Shown in pieces: positions 63,861-64,000 of a stretch of 64,000 nt of DNA. The position numbers and the translations under genes are program-made. The notes under the pieces were generated by a model. It was not told where the DNA came from, did not search any database, and saw nothing but the letters and a program-made list of their open reading frames with translations. Position 1 is the first letter of the stretch. The number at the start of each line of letters is the position of its first letter. Source of the stretch: Nitrospirota bacterium (lineage in GTDB: Bacteria > Nitrospirota > 9FT-COMBO-42-15 > HDB-SIOI813); contig JADZCV010000047.1 of NCBI GenBank assembly GCA_020851375.1, forward strand, positions 28,442-92,441. Direction: 5' to 3'.

Positions 63861-64000
63861 GGAAATAATTTAAGGTCCTTCCGGGTTTAGCGTGGGTATA
63901 GGTCAAGACCGCCACAGAAAAAGTAGATAGCCGTCTTGAAATGTTCCTTATTCCGATAGCCACAAGCCCGGCGTTTAATGGACATGATTTTGCTGTTTAA
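63861..64000. other. Upstream region of btuC at the window edge
   Basis: No cobalamin riboswitch B12-box was recognised in these 140 bases; it could lie beyond the edge. Exact 7-bp arms TCAAGAC (63903-63909) and GTCTTGA (63933-63939) form a dyad. A 32-codon frame (63887-63985, minus) is open but has no Shine-Dalgarno sequence and no family that I can name, so I do not call it a gene. Confidence 0.4.

Noticed and set aside
63887..63985. 32-codon minus-strand frame upstream of btuC
   Set aside because: No RBS, no recognised family, and it overlaps a dyad; not enough support for a gene.
63861..64000. Cobalamin riboswitch ahead of btuC
   Set aside because: I looked for the B12-box and flanking helices on the minus strand and found none within the window; it may lie beyond the edge.

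Overview
This window is an unbroken stretch of chromosome from a Gram-negative (diderm) bacterium with an LPS outer membrane. It carries Kdo and heptose genes, RND efflux with an outer-membrane channel, and a TonB-dependent receptor. Base composition looks moderate. The gene mix is a Myxococcus-like pilA-pilG-pilH-pilI module, a deltaproteobacterial-style PATAN/DUF4388 protein, NirB, two-subunit pyruvate carboxylase and a globin-coupled sensor. This suggests Nitrospirota or a neighbouring deltaproteobacterial/NC10-type lineage. That assignment is inference from gene content; there is no rRNA in the window. No phage, insertion-sequence transposase or CRISPR array was seen.

Layout. 1-5.9 kb (+): end of rnc, a class V aminotransferase with serA (serine synthesis), hisZ, dnaB. 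5.9-11.8 kb (+): a TPR lipoprotein, then two type IV pilins and a pilG-pilH-pilI-like unit. 11.7-14.9 kb (mostly -): fmdB, aspartate aminotransferase, coaD, rsmD, an Lrp-like single domain (+) and a 56-residue zinc ribbon. 15.3-21.4 kb (-): operon tolC-tetR-acrA-acrB. 21.5-35.0 kb (-): a long, densely overlapping run scpA-scpB-cytochrome c, lepA-lepB, hldE-kdsB-pyrG-kdsA-kdsD-(kdsC remnant)-pgsA-plsY/TPR fusion-DUF4388/GspG. 35.0-41.0 kb: cardiolipin synthase, a multi-PAS histidine kinase (+), trpS and a site-2 protease. 41.2-49.9 kb (-): pycB and pycA, a deoxyhypusine-synthase-like protein, a small outer-membrane protein, apt, an RpoD/RpoS-type sigma factor, tRNA-Pro(CGG), alanine dehydrogenase and a small conserved protein. 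50.0-54.5 kb: a globin-sensor/PsiE fusion (-) opposite a tandem Usp and a Na+/K+-ATPase-like P-type pump (+). 54.7-64.0 kb: NirB (+), then (-) a two-component system, a 31-residue membrane peptide and a btuC-btuD-tonB-btuB cobalamin-type uptake operon.

How the genes work together. The 21-35 kb block couples Kdo and heptose precursor synthesis (with CTP synthase supplying CTP for CMP-Kdo) to phospholipid synthesis (PgsA, PlsY). The phosphatase gene kdsC, expected between kdsD and pgsA, survives only as an internally deleted scar. The pilin block places two pilins of equal mature length upstream of an ABC exporter of the kind needed for pilus assembly in Myxococcus.

The most unusual non-coding signal is a family of four 127-163 bp hairpin elements (43.1, 45.7, 48.2 and 48.3 kb). 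They share a conserved core, but their stems differ between copies while still pairing within each copy. A different short element at 3.0 kb is flanked by a 9-bp direct repeat, and a third motif (GCAATGAG-based) sits at two intercistronic junctions.
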